A DNA stretch of 64,000 bases from Fomes fomentarius. Its lineage: Eukaryota; Basidiomycota; Agaricomycetes; Polyporales; Polyporaceae. The notes under the pieces are model-generated. The model worked only from the letters and a program-made list of their open reading frames with translations. It searched no databases and was not told the DNA's origin. Position 1 is the first letter of the stretch, and the number at the start of each line of letters is the position of its first letter. This document shows, piece after piece, positions 1-11,526 of this stretch. The stretch covers positions 1,178,001 to 1,242,000 of the forward strand of contig JABYQN010000001.1 in NCBI GenBank assembly GCA_022606135.1, given 5' to 3'. A program made the position numbers and the translations under genes.

Positions 1-618
1 AAGCTCGTGCTTGCATGAGTTGCACAGCTTGCCCTGGAGGACCACAAACCACTGCTGTGAGTTGAATGGATCATCTTGTAAAAGATAGGGAATTGTTTCC
101 ACTAATCCTGACTGAGTGCTCCCATATGCCTGGTTACAACTCAACACATTGTAGCAGCTGCTGGATGGGCCTGTACCGAGCAGATGGATGGTGAGACGCA
201 AGCCTTCCAGGTACAGCATATGCATGACTGAGATGCACAGCCTGAGATCATCCTGCATCAGGTACTCTTGTGACTGATCCATGTGTTTGAAGCCCTGGAC
301 AATGTCCTCCCCCAATGTGCTACAAATTAAGAATGCAGTTGGTAGGATAGACCATTCCCCAGTGAGACATGCAAGATTCACAAACCCAATTGACTGTGTG
401 GCCATGAACGAAGGGGGACCGTATGGAGACTGCAGTTGCAGGTAGTCTTCCAGCCCAACCAGGTAGTACATCTGGAGATAAGCCATGGTGTCCTCTACAA
501 TGGACCACACTCATACTTCCATCCCATTTGGATAGCAGCTGCAATAGTCTCAAAGGTCAGATTGACAGGCAGGAATGGTCTGTGTACATCAGCTCCACCA
601 ATGTTATCACACTGGGGA

Positions 619-1187
619 CAATGCACAATATTTCCACGGTAAACATGGCGGGAATATAGCAGTAAAAAGAAAATATCCTGACTTAGTATTTGTGTGGTAA
701 ATATAATGGTGATGGTAGACCCAATAGGCTGGAACATTTACAGACCATTCTCTGTGGAAATATGGAGGGTATATGAGCAAACTTCTCTGAACATTGACAG
801 GTAGAATATGCTCAGAAACATGTGGTTAAGAGGTCGCATCTCGACAATGTATTTACGATATCACTAGGCTACAATAAGAAGGGTGATATGGAGCCTATTT
901 CCAGGGTCAATGTGCCCTCATATCCTCCCTGTGTTCCCTTGGTAAAGACTCTAGGAATATATGAGGTGTTCCCTTGACATTGACTCCAGAAATGTGACCA
1001 AAAATATCCCAGCAAAACACAGTATACTTATGCTATGTTGCCACACTCAATGTAGACCTTGTATGGCAGGAATGTCTCTCACATTCACTCAGGAATACTG
1101 CAATATTTTCCAAATCAACATCCAGGAAAGATTTTTTCTATTCACCCCTATATTCTGCCATATTTACCCTGGAAATATCATGCATTG
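619..1187. mobile_element. MITE-like element with ~55 bp imperfect terminal inverted repeats
   Basis: The left end (CAATGCAC, then ATATTTCCACGGTAAACATG, then GCGGGAATATAG) matches the reverse complement of the right end (CAATGCAT, then ATATTTCCAGGGTAAATATG, then GCAGAATATAGG) over about 55 bp with few mismatches. The interior of about 460 bp has no supported protein. Size, AT-rich interior and long inverted ends fit a non-autonomous DNA transposon (MITE). No clear target-site duplication can be seen at the ends, so the family is not assigned. It lies about 240 bp upstream of a Tc1/mariner relic, but I see no proof that the two belong together. Confidence 0.6.
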
Positions 1188-1424
1188 AGTGTCAACAAAA
1201 AGAAAGATTTCCTCCCTCACACCAAGTCTTGGCATACACATCCCAAGCAAACACCAAATCTCATCTGCCCTCTCAGAAAGCTCAACCACAGGACATCCGT
1301 GTCCCTCACCAACCTCAAATCCTGCAAGCATCTCATGGAACACCAGAGAGTGTTCTGTCAAAGCACCTCTGTGTGCACGGGCGCTTAATGGCGCTCATAG
1401 CGCACCGCCAGCTGGCAACTTCTG

Positions 1425-2493
1425 TTGAATTCCTGTTTCCTCCCACCTTTGTGTTATATGGCACGGCAGACAGTATCTAGAGACTTGAAAGCCCATATTC
1501 CTGTCCTCTGTCTTGAGGAAAATTGCTCAGTTCAGGAGATATGTGACATACTTGGAGTGAAAAAGTCTTTGGTTTACCAGACGTTGCAGTTTATTGATTG
1601 CTTTGGTGGCCGGCAACGCATACTCTCCAGCTCTATCATTGACTTTATTTGTGCTCTGCTGGCTGAAAAGCCCACTCTTTATCTGGATGAAATCCAAACA
1701 GATCTACTCAACACCCATGGCATTCATGTCTCCATCCCTACCCTTATTTGCACCCTGCAGCGCATACACTACAGCTCCAAGGCCGTGACAAAAGATGCTC
1801 ATAAGCAGTCTGATCTACTCTATGCTGCTTTCATCAATCAGATTGCACGTGAGGTGTTGGACCCTTACATGCTGATGTTTGTGGACAAAAACTCAGTTGA
1901 TCAGCGTACTGCTATCCGTAAATGGGGCTGGGCTCCATTGGCTTCACGCTGTGTGCAGCACAGCTACTTTGTCCATGGAAAGCACTATTCCCTTCTCCCA
2001 ATCCTTACCCTTGATGGTCTCATAACCTTCAAGGTGTTCAAGGGATCAGTCACAGGTCCTTTGTTTCTTGAGTTCATATGTGACTTTGTGGTACGTGCTC
2101 TAATATAGACATATTGACACAAGGACCATATCTCAGCTTTGTGTAGATACCCCTCACTACACCATATCCTGGTCCACGCAGTGTCTTGGTTCTAGACAAC
2201 TGTAACATTATCACATTGATGCAGTTTGTGAATTGGCTGAGGATCAAGCTTGTGAGTGTCTATTACTCATTGGATGTTTGGCTCTAACTTGTCAATCATT
2301 GATAGTATGCAAGCTCATCTTTCTTCCTCCCTATTCTCCAGACTTCTATCCCATTGAGATGACATTCTCATTTGTCAAGGCTCATCTCTGTTGCCATTCA
2401 TCTGAACCAGGGATGTCAGACATCAGTATAGCATGTCATGCAGTAACCTCAAATATGGCTCATGGATGGTTTGGTGCCTCAGGATATTTGTAG
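1425..2493 (+). pseudogene. Broken Tc1/mariner-type DDE transposase
   Basis: The first frame (1425-2108) carries an N-terminal helix-turn-helix-like part (SVQEICDILGVKKSLVYQTL) and then the start of the DDE domain, with the first acidic residue in MLMFVDKNSVDQRT. In this family the usual string at that place is VDE. The second catalytic aspartate lies in LVLDNCN (about 2186-2206), in another frame. The third acidic residue lies in PPYSPDFYPIEMTFSFVKAH (2319-2380), in a third frame. Two frame changes and a stop at 2106-2108 therefore separate the catalytic residues, and the copy cannot make an active enzyme. Length and layout otherwise fit the DDE_3 transposases of Agaricomycete Tc1/mariner elements. 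Terminal repeats for this copy were not found. Confidence 0.85.
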
Positions 2494-2563
2494 CAACTCT
2501 GCAATTATGTATGCCAACCCTAGGCCATAAATGGGATACAAACACTATTGAAGCTAAAAGAGA

Positions 2564-4225
2564 CTAGGGTTCAAAGACAACAAAGTGGTCAGGAGGCACA
2601 GAGACTGCCTTGTTCCCATTGGCCTCATCAATCCAGAAGACCTTCCCATCCTGCTGCAGATTAGGTGGAGTTTTCATCCCATTGTATGACTCATCCCACT
2701 GCATTGGAAACCCCCATTTGGCAGAGAAACCATCCACTACTCCTTTGTCATTGTAGTAGCGGATCTCATAATGCACTAGCTTAGATCTATCCAAACCTGA
2801 GCCTTCCTCATAGAAGGTCAGGTCGGAAGGACCCTCACCAGGGCCTGCCATATCAGCAGGCTGGTCTGGATGTGCACACTTGCCCTCTGATGACTCCCAC
2901 CAGTCATTGCATCCATGCTTAAAGCATATGGCATCACCCTTGGTCATGCAAATGAGAGAAGCTGTGAGATCCTTAATATCAAGATCACCAACAACATCAG
3001 GGGCAATCCCTTCAGCCTCAAGTGCTGTCCCATACGTCTTCACATCAGCCAGATTATACTGACAACATTCAGAAATATAGGTGAGACAGCGCCTGAGATC
3101 TGAAGGACTAGGAGGGAAGGCATGCAAATCCACCCCAGACTGATGACTGGCCTTACATGTAGGGGTAGCAGGGATGTGAGACATATGAGGGTTGACAACT
3201 CCAGCCAGAGCGCTGAGCAGCTCCTTGACCTGAGAAGTAGGTTCCCCTGAAGCCTGCTGTGACTGTTTGGAAGGTGGAGTCACAGGAGTGACCAAGGATT
3301 GGCACTGACCACTAGGGTCAAAAAGAGGAGTGTTGGGAGGAGCATCTAAAGTTGCCTTCCCATTGTGCTAGCACAACAGTTAACTTGCTATCTGCAAGTA
3401 GACTCAAAGAGAAACCCACAATAAAGATGGCCCACTCCCGTAACATGAAGTGGCTAAGCCTAAGAGGCTTCAACCCAGGGGTAGGCCAGTGGTATACAAA
3501 TCCACTGTCTGTCTTGACCTTGGTGGTCAGCAAACCAATAAGATGAGTAATGTTACGCTCAGTCTCATTGTCTGCAGGTTGCTAAGTAGTCAGCACCAGA
3601 GGATTATAATGAACTAGTACAGCACTTACTGAAGACCCCGTAAAAGCCGCTTCTTTATGCTCAGAGTCTGAGCCATTATTGATAGAATTCTATTTGAATT
3701 TCAGCCAAAATACGATGTAGATTATAGAAGAGAGCATACATGTTTAGGACACTTGGTCTGAACCTCAGCCATGTCAAAAAGAACATTGACAGTGCCCTGA
3801 ACACCTTCAGAAGACACCGAGTCTGCAAACTTGATGTACCCGGAGGCAGTCTCGACAAGCACAGCATTGGTTTTGCTACCAACATGCATTGGAATAGGAC
3901 GGTGATGCAATAGACTAGACTTACTTGATGCCCTTATAGTAGTACTTGAAAGGGAAGGTATGTTTGTCCAAAACCTTGTACCCTTCCTCCCCAAACTTGG
4001 TGAGAACTACTCCAAGTAATTGGTCTTGGTAACTCCAAAGACCAAGTTCTTATTCTTGACACTCTTGACAGGCTTTGACTTCCCCTTCTTGCCGGTGAGA
4101 AGAGTATAGTACGTCATCTGGACTGAGAAGCTTGTCGAAGACTCAGAAGTAGAAGCAGAACCCTGAGTGTGGGAAGGTGGAGCATGCTGAGGCTCAGGAG
4201 AACTCAAAGTGACAGGAGAAAACAT
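2564..4225 (-). pseudogene. Repeat-associated fungal protein, broken
   Basis: Reading right to left from an ATG at 4225, one frame gives a Ser-rich start and then YYTLLTGKKGKSKPVKSV and FGVTKTNYLE. It stops at about 4008, while the next frame continues straight on as LLGVVLTKFGEEGYKVLDKH and FPFKYYYKGIK, followed by a good GTAAGT donor. Later coding runs at 3722-3890 and 2564-3295. The latter has a Pro/Ser-rich start, a middle with CMTKGDAICFKHGCNDWW, and a C-terminal part ending FWIDEANGNKAVSVPPDHFV. The layout resembles multi-copy proteins of unknown function found in Agaricomycete repeats, but I recognise no named domain. One frameshift near 4008 makes it a probable pseudogene. The 243-codon last exon is open throughout. 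Confidence 0.5.
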
Positions 4226-5129
4226 AGATATTGAGTGAAAGACAGTGAGAAGAGAGGTATGTTGTGAGATTCTCTGTGTAGCTAGGGATGCAGAGTTGGT
4301 GGGGGGATAGAAGTCCTATGCTTTTGAGAGCCCATCCTACCCTGACAGAATGCCTCATGGCAAACACAAGGCTTTCTAGATAGGCGCCTGTGCACGCACA
4401 GCTTGGGGTCTCCCAGCCTCAAGTGCCTCAGAAGCACCAGCACGCAAAAAAACGCGTTTTCCGTATCATCATGAACATTGCTGTAAGTATCACCTGAAAA
4501 AATCACATTCCTTAATCAACGTCCATTGCCCTTTCACCCAAGGTATCCAAAAGAAGGTGCATTACCAATATAGTCTGATGTTGCTGCATGGACAAACCCC
4601 TCAATGCCCTGATCCTCCACTTTCCAGAACATTCCTCGACTCATTATCATCATGACCGCCTGGAGCATGGCCAGCCCAATTGCACAGAAACGTCTGCAGA
4701 AGACAAATGATCTGAGGGAACAACATGCCAAATGCAGCAACTTGAAACACAAACCCGTGTGAAACTGCCTAATATGGTAGTTTCCCACCTCAAAATGGTT
4801 TGCCTTTACTTGAGACAGACCTGTCCCCTTCTTCTAAGTGTCCAGGAATAAACAATTGTCTCATACATTTCCCTCATCAACCATATGGGCTACTCCACCA
4901 CTCCCACTCCCAGGCCTATCCCCACAATTCTGAGTCCTCCAGCTCAAGCGCTGCCTGCACCTGCACTTCAACCTGCACCTGCACAACACTTGCCAACAAA
5001 TGCTACAACCTCGCTTTGTATCAGAAACTCATCACAAAGGGCTTCTATCACCACAAGGTCAATCTCTCACTTTGCACTTCTCTTTTCACTGGGAGTCCTA
5101 ACTTTAATCTTGTATGCATGTACAGGGTG
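4226..5129. other. No supported gene
   Basis: AT-rich sequence between two broken repeat genes. A short Pro/Thr-rich stretch on the + strand (about 4920-5000, repeated CCTGCACCTGCA-like units) may belong to the relic that follows. No RNA gene, inverted ends or conserved protein was seen. Confidence 0.4.
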
Positions 5130-5533
5130 TGAATGCAGACACAGGGAAGCTTACAGGGTTTGCACAACACCTGTTCATCTTGCATGCCATTCACTACACA
5201 TTCTTCCAAGACATGCAGACTGGTTATGGCTTTCACTTCTCTGAAGCTTTCAACCCCATCTGAACTGAGACCATTGCCCTTGTTCTCACCATAGTATGTA
5301 CTTTCAGAGTCATCAGCATTCCTCATCTCCACCTGACATCTGAGTCTGTTATGTCTCATGGTCATGAAATTGCACAGATCCATTTTCATATTCAGGAGTG
5401 GGTGACTGGGAAGCACATCAAGGGTCAGTTCAAGCAGGATGAGTACCATGCAACATACCATGGCATTGTCAAGGACATCAAGAATTGGACAAAGGATAAC
5501 AAGTGCATATGGGTCAATATTTGCATGAAGTGA
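5130..5533 (+). pseudogene. DUF6532-like relic
   Basis: The + strand encodes FAQHLFILHAIHYTFFQDMQ, TGYGFHFSEAFNPI, a stop, then TETIALVLTIVC, and in a following frame HFHIQEWVTGKHIKGQFKQD, EYHATYHGIVKDIKNW. The order (helical start, FNP-I/L, a run like IALVLT, a helix with EW-TG, a final helix ending in a Trp) resembles the C-terminal half of DUF6532, a domain of unknown function that is abundant in Agaricomycete genomes and often tied to repeats. At least one in-frame stop and one frame change break it. The assignment rests on remembered family shape and is not firm. Confidence 0.4.
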
Positions 5534-7917
5534 TACAAGCATGCTTTGTAAGTGTAACAACACTCTCATCCTGAGTACAACAAAGCTGCTGACAACAACT
5601 GAAGTGCAGCTGGTGGAGGTATCATGTCTGAGAATCTAGAGGTTCGTGTACCTCAGACAGCCATGGACAATACCCAGGCAGAACTCCAAGGCTGCAGTGG
5701 GTTGATGGACAGTGAGGCGGAGGATGTACTGGGTGGGGCTGCAGATGAGGACCTCTGATTTTTATAGTAGTCTCTATACCCCAGATGGTAGTACAGCTGT
5801 CCCAGTACCAAAACTCCATTACTATATGCACTACTTTGGTTGCAGCTATCTGTTTGATATGGACTGTATCTTGAGGATAACATTGCTATGTGCTGACTAC
5901 ATTGTCTCTGCTGGGTGTTACAATGCAATATATAGTGCTCCAGAGGGCATGCATACATCTATGAAGTGCTTGTGCACAGGTACCAGTGGCTATGCTTGCC
6001 TATGGAATAGGGGACTATACTCTGCATTTATCACTGCTCAGGAGACTACATAGTTTTCAAGAGTACAGCAGATTTTCCCTAATGTGAGGCAATCAGGTTT
6101 TTCCTGATGTCAAGTGCAACATGTCTGTTGTGATGACTGCTACTCAGCCTGTCTGTGGAAGTTATTGAAGATGTGATTTCAGAATGCCTAAGTCCTTGTG
6201 TTAGCTCTAAAGTGAATGTTCTGGCATTCCTTTTGGTTTGACAATACTGTAGTATCGATGTTGTTGTCCATCAGGAGTTATTGTATATATAATACAGGAT
6301 CACAGATGATAGTTTCCTCAGTGGATGGCACAATCCAGTACTTCAAGTTCTTCAGCCACTTAAAGTGATAGTACTACAGGAAAAAATTACGTCACTTGGA
6401 TGTACTATTGACACTTGAGAGACATCCAAGTGTGAGAGACAAGTACCCCTTTAGGTAGCACCCGATAGATGCTGCTGTAGCTCACCAAGACATGCAGTGC
6501 ATCTGTCATGGATGCAGTACCAGCGCCTCTTTCAGCACCTCTTTTCATCACTTTGTCACCATTTTGTCACACCTTGTCACCCTTTGTTACCCCCGTCCCT
6601 CTGGTAGCTGCCCACTTCCCCTTTTATCCATATCCCTTTTCTCGGTTTTGATCCTCCCCTTTGGTTTCCCGCATGACTCATTTTTGTTCATCCTAACTCC
6701 CACACCCTTATGACTCCCCACAACTCAATCCCCATCACTGTTTGGCACTGTTTGACCCCCACCTGTATGTGTATTCTCCATACTAATAGATATCTTGGTC
6801 ACTGGGACCAGTCTGTTGCATTGTGCTTGAAGACTAGCTGTCAATGATCTTGTGCCTTGGAGCTGGTTGTTGCTTTGTCCTCATCGAGTTCATCCCTCTC
6901 TCTCTCTCTCTTTCCCTCTATCATCCCCACTCTGCCTTTTGGCTCCTCGCCACCTCGCCCTATCGATCGCTGCTGATCAGCATCTAGTGGCTCTGTGTCA
7001 AGTTGCCGCAACAGCATCTTGCAAGTAATCAACAGGCTGCACCAAGGACCCTAGGAAAGCCGTGCTTTCCTACACACTTATGGCTGCACGGATACAGATT
7101 GCACAAGACATTCAATATATATGATTATATAGTACATGCAATGTATTGATAGACTACATACACCCACAAGTATACCAGCCTGGAGATGACCCAATGACAT
7201 ATTGGAGCACCTACCTTACCATATAGCCACAGTGCTTGAATAGAAATACAATGATATGACTGGCCTGAGAGATATCACCAAGGGCAGCTTATTAGTGACA
7301 TGAAGGATGGGATGATGTCCACCAAGTGTTTGGCCAGGGAGCTTGAGAAAGACTTGAGCAGTCGCACCCCACTACAAATGATCTCACATACCTTCTTGAT
7401 TGTCTTAAGAGTTGCAAAGCTAGACTCAATCACATACCTGTTCTCCGAAACCAACAGACCATAATGCACAAGTAAGAACAGGCAATGCTTCAAGCTGAGC
7501 TGCCAGTTACAGCAGAGTGCTCTCACTCCATGGCAACACTACATGTGCTGAAGGCTTATTTATATGACCGGTGCGAGGGAGCCATATTCTGCTGCGATAT
7601 TGTAGTGTGGCAGGTCTATTATTTCCAGCCTGATACTAGTACAGTATTGGAATTTATCATCTATCTGCTATGCTCAGTCGGTGTTTGACTCAATATTGGT
7701 GTGAACATTGGCTCAATATGAGCCATAGGTCCACATCCAGATATTTGAAGAACAACTACCTATGAAATATGCAGTCTGTCTGTACTAGTACAAGACTTGA
7801 TGAGCATGTATTGATTGAGTATGTTATAACAGTATAGACACTGCATATACACCGCATACTTGTCCTATAAGTGAATTGACGTTGGCCTCATGTCAAATTC
7901 TTATCATTGGTAGAGCA
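5534..7917. other. AT-rich repeat island, nothing recognised
   Basis: Only short, unrelated open stretches occur here. The longest on the + strand (5712-6053) gives an aromatic and Cys-rich string with no recognisable domain. The - strand run at 7275-7526 is likewise unplaced. The sequence includes a CT microsatellite at about 6896-6925. I see no RNA gene. Confidence 0.4.
6896..6925. repeat. (CT)n microsatellite
   Basis: A run of alternating C and T broken by a few TTT/CCC interruptions lies in AT-rich transposon-derived sequence. No coding role is seen. Confidence 0.7.
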
Positions 7918-8016
7918 GCCATGTGGCACATGCAACATGTAGATTATCATTATCAACATGAGATGCAGCCATGCAGCACATGCAAGATTAGATTATCATT
8001 ATCGATGTGAGATGCA
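7918..8016. repeat. Two ~50 bp tandem units
   Basis: Unit one (7918-7967) and unit two (7968-8016) share GCCATG, a GCACATGCAA core, AGATTATCATTATC and AGATGCA, with a few substitutions and one indel. It looks like an old local duplication. No gene crosses it that I can support. Confidence 0.7.
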
Positions 8017-8438
8017 GTATGCAGTATTCAAGAGATTGTATGAACGAGTGACAGGCAGATGCAATGATGGTGGTACAAGTAACAACGGTGTAGTAGACAG
8101 TGTGATGATAGCAGACATGAGACAGGTTATGCAGATTGTAATGTAGGTGCAACAAAGACGGCAGAAACAACAAGATCACATGTATGCATGTAACAATGCA
8201 ACATGCGAGGGAGACGTGTATGCAAACAACAAGGTAGTGGTGAGTATGTGCACAACAAGATGACAATAGGAGTGAGGAAGATACGGTGGGCAGTTACAAA
8301 GCAAGAACTTACTGCCAGACAGAGTCCGTCTCCCAGAACTTCTGCCAGGTGTACATTGTAACATGTGGGTCCTCAGATGAAGGGACATGCTGGTATTTTG
8401 TGTCAACTGGGTACAAGAGCAAGTTGTCCATGACAATC

Positions 8439-10042
8439 CTAGCCATAGAGCTGCAGGAGGCGGAACATCAGTATCATACTCATATTTGAGCAAAAGAATA
8501 TGGCTGTACCTATTCCATGCGAGTGTCCAAATTGCTGGGTTTTAATAGAGCTTGAGACACAGTTTGCGTTCTTGAACCATACTGTCATTAACAAAGGCCC
8601 AGTATTGGCTGTTGCAATGCTCAGCCTTGCTCTGGGGAGCATTGTTGATGTTATTGGTATTGTCATCAGTGTCGTTGGTGTCATTATCAGGTGAGTGGTC
8701 ACTGGGGGCAAGGCCATTGAGGGTGTTGTGGGTTCCCATGCCAGAATCTGCATCACCGGGTACCCCATCAACTTCAGGGACAGCGCTATCTCCACCTTGT
8801 GATGCAGGCAGAGGAGACAGGTGGTAGTGCAATCTACACTGGGGCATTCCATCTGCTGGTACCCTTCCGACCCTTCCCCTTCCCCTTCCCAGTGACACTA
8901 GTGTTGAAAGCAACAAGCATAGTGCGCTATCAAATTATCAAATATGAGCTACATAAGGAACTGCAGATAGAGATGTACCAGCCGTGCGACACATTCAGTG
9001 TGTGCACTGCATAGGTCCATCTGTATATGGGTGGGGACCAGGGACTTGACAAGCATAACAATGTTGGTTCCAGGTGTCCCAGCTGACCTGCCCTTGGCTG
9101 GGGTAGGGAGAGAAGCGTTCAGCTTGCCCTTGATGTCCCCATGCGCCTACGGCAGGAGGGTGATGACGGTCTCAGTGAGCTTGGCAATGGGATCTGGGTT
9201 TGTGATCATATCGTATGGAACACCACAATTGTCTGGCTCATCCATGACCAGCGACTAGGATAGAGTTAGTCCAGTTGTGAGACTCTTAGATAAGCGTACC
9301 ATGATGTGAGCATTGATGTCGGTAACATATGCAGTCAGATATGGGGAGAGAAGGAGAGCGACCAGCCAGTTGGTCATGGTGGTCTTGAATGGCAATTGAT
9401 TGGAGACAATTGTCAAGAGCATCAGAAGACTTACCTTCCAGGTGTTGTTCTGCAACAGCTCCATCATTTCCATCTTCTTCTGCTGTCTCCGGTTTGTGAT
9501 GAGTGTTGACTGAAGGATCATGAACATGGATCTGAGATCTTGTGCCTATCAAAAGCATCAGTCAAGTAATGTATAATGAGGGAAACATGCATATGTTTGC
9601 CATGTCGTCTAATGAGCCAGGAGGAAAACGTTTAGCATCACACAAGTGATGCACAAGCATCTTGTGGTGTTTCTTGACATCAAGTGGGAATGTACCATTG
9701 ACTGTAAGTTCATCGAGGCTATTGGAGTGGTGGTGATGGCATGACAGACTGCCAGAAGGGGAGTTGGGAGGAGAAAGCTGGAGGAAATGAGGCTCATTGC
9801 ACAGCTGGTTGGGAGGTGGGACGTCTCTGAGCATTAACTCATCGTGCCCCTCCAGTGCATACTGGAACAGCAAAGACATCAAAGAAAAATAGCAGAAGGG
9901 GAACCGGAAGCAACAGAGGAAGAAAGCAAAGACAAACCCACTGGCAGTGCCAGATAATTGGCACTGAGTGTCTGCCTTGTTTGTCATTATTGCTGTTTTC
10001 ATGCGACTTGTCACTGGCGCCCAAATCAGAATTTCCTGCCAC
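8439..10042 (-). other. Degenerate coding-like stretch, unrecognised
   Basis: Several - strand runs follow one another in different frames: 9562-10014, 9286-9558 and 8542-8916. They include acidic, low-complexity pieces (repeated D/N/T around DNDTNDTDDNTNNINN) and hydrophilic pieces such as PPPNQLCNEPHFLQLSPPNS. They read like exons of a repeat-borne protein that has lost its frame, but no domain is identifiable. It could also be random open sequence. Confidence 0.3.
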
Positions 10043-10190
10043 TACGACTCGTCTGACACTTCAAATTTCGACCGGCCATATCTTTGTCAATTCCCATCCT
10101 ATCAGAATCAGCTCATCAGCGTGCAGGTCACGGTATCAATTTTATTGTGAGATGACACAATTCACACAATGCCTGTCAAAGGCCCATTTC

Positions 10191-11140
10191 TGAGCATTGA
10201 ACACAAATTCTAGGTGAACAGCACATTACAAGGACCCATCAAGAGCACAGTAGGATATCTGAGGGATGGAAGGAGGGCATGGTCACCATTTGGATGGAGC
10301 GAGAGGGTGTCAGGTATGTGCCAGTGCCTTTATGCTTGCCCCAGCCCCTTCATGAGCATCAAACGCAAATTCTGGACAAACAGATTGTTACAAAGACTGA
10401 TCTAGAGCACGGTTGGATCTCAGAGGGATGGACTGAGGGCACAGAAGCAATATGGATGGGCTGTGTGGGTGTCAGGTTGTCAGGTAGGTTTCTGTGTCTG
10501 CACTGGGTGAATGTTGCCTTTGTTGGATCCCTGGGGCACGGTGATTAGCACGTATCATTTCCTACTGTTTCTGTTATAGCAATCTGTTCAAATAACATGT
10601 CTGTGCATTGATCTCAACCAATGCTTATCACTGGCCTCGTGGTGGTATAGCCTCCTACATGTCATTAATACCACACTCTTCTTCCTTTCCATGGCACAGA
10701 CTTAGCTGATCTTATCTGACCTACAATGGGTCCTGGTCTGATTGTGCTACAAGCAAAGATTTTTTCATGTTTCTGATATTGTAGCACAATGAACAGAAGT
10801 GAGCAAAGTAACGTAGATGAAGAACAGAAAGTATCAGCACCCATTAAGCAGCAGTTGTTAGACATATGCATGCAAAGATTCACCCATGGCAGAGTACTGG
10901 CCCATCCAATGTATGTAGAAAATGAATGCATTGATGTGCTGAAGATATCACAGACTGATATGTACACTGCACCAGACAGATGGAGCAGAGCATTGTCTAG
11001 ACAGAGAGTCAGACATGCCACCCTCACAGCCCATCCAAACAGTTACGATGCCCTCCATCCATCCTTCCGACCCATCCCAAATGGTTACCATGCCCTCAGT
11101 CCATCCCTCGGACATCCTACTGTGCTTTATATGGGTCTCC
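10191..11140. repeat. 162 bp tandem repeat with inverted partner copies
   Basis: TGAGCATTGAACACAAATTC at 10191 recurs in altered form at 10353 (TGAGCATCAAACGCAAATTC). The following text (GAGCACAGTAGGATATCTGA, GGGATGGA, GAGGGCA...ATGGATGG) recurs in the same order, so the period is 162 bp. A reverse-complement copy lies at 11071-11126 (CCATCCCAAATGGTTACCAT, then GCCCTCAGTCCATCCCTC, then CATCCTACTGTGCT). It matches 10243-10297 at roughly nine bases in ten. A second inverted half-copy lies at 11026-11070. Together they form an inverted repeat with tandem arms around a loop of about 780 bp that includes an open stretch on the + strand. Confidence 0.7.
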
Positions 11141-11214
11141 AGCTCATGTCGGCATCTGGCGGAATTGGCCTGTTGCTAGGCATCCCTTACAACAATTTCA
11201 CATTCTCCGGATTG

Positions 11215-11526
11215 TTAAAGACTCTGTTGGAACTTGAAGTTATCATCATCATGGTACGTGGTAGACACTGTGGCTTGCCAGTCGCAATCAATAGAGCTAG
11301 TATGTGATGTCATAATGTGGTACTCAGGACCAATGATCTGCTGAGCTTGTGCCAGTGGTATAGGGAGAATGGCTAGAGTACTGTTGATGGTACCAGTAAC
11401 ATAGTCAGAGTAGGTTGAGGCTATGGGATTGGGTTGCAATTGTGAGGTACAGCCCCCAGTATCGAGGGCCAATACATAGCTCATCAATAAGCCAGTAAGG
11501 AAGAAAGAAAGGGAGAGAGTGCACAT
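11215..11526 (-). pseudogene. First exon of a secreted acetoacetate-decarboxylase-like protein, cut off
   Basis: Starting at an ATG at 11526, the product opens with a hydrophobic signal-peptide-like stretch (LSLSFFLTGLLMSYVLA) and continues with YSDYVTGTINSTLAILPIPL and AQAQQIIGPEYHI. This order (signal peptide, G-x-(I/V)-N-x-T, LPIPL, an Ala/Gln helix, a Gly-Pro/Ser-x-Tyr) resembles the N-terminus of secreted acetoacetate-decarboxylase-like proteins of mushrooms. The downstream exons expected on the - strand are missing. The inverted repeat ending near 11126 takes their place. I take this as a truncated gene. The family call is from memory and uncertain. Confidence 0.4.

Noticed and set aside
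9562..10014. 150-codon - strand frame as a functional gene
   Set aside because: It lies in decayed repeat DNA, has no recognisable domain and no consistent continuation in frame.
10789..11307. 172-codon + strand frame as a gene
   Set aside because: Its second half is built from the inverted repeat arms and it overlaps the opposite-strand exon of a secreted protein. No domain is visible.
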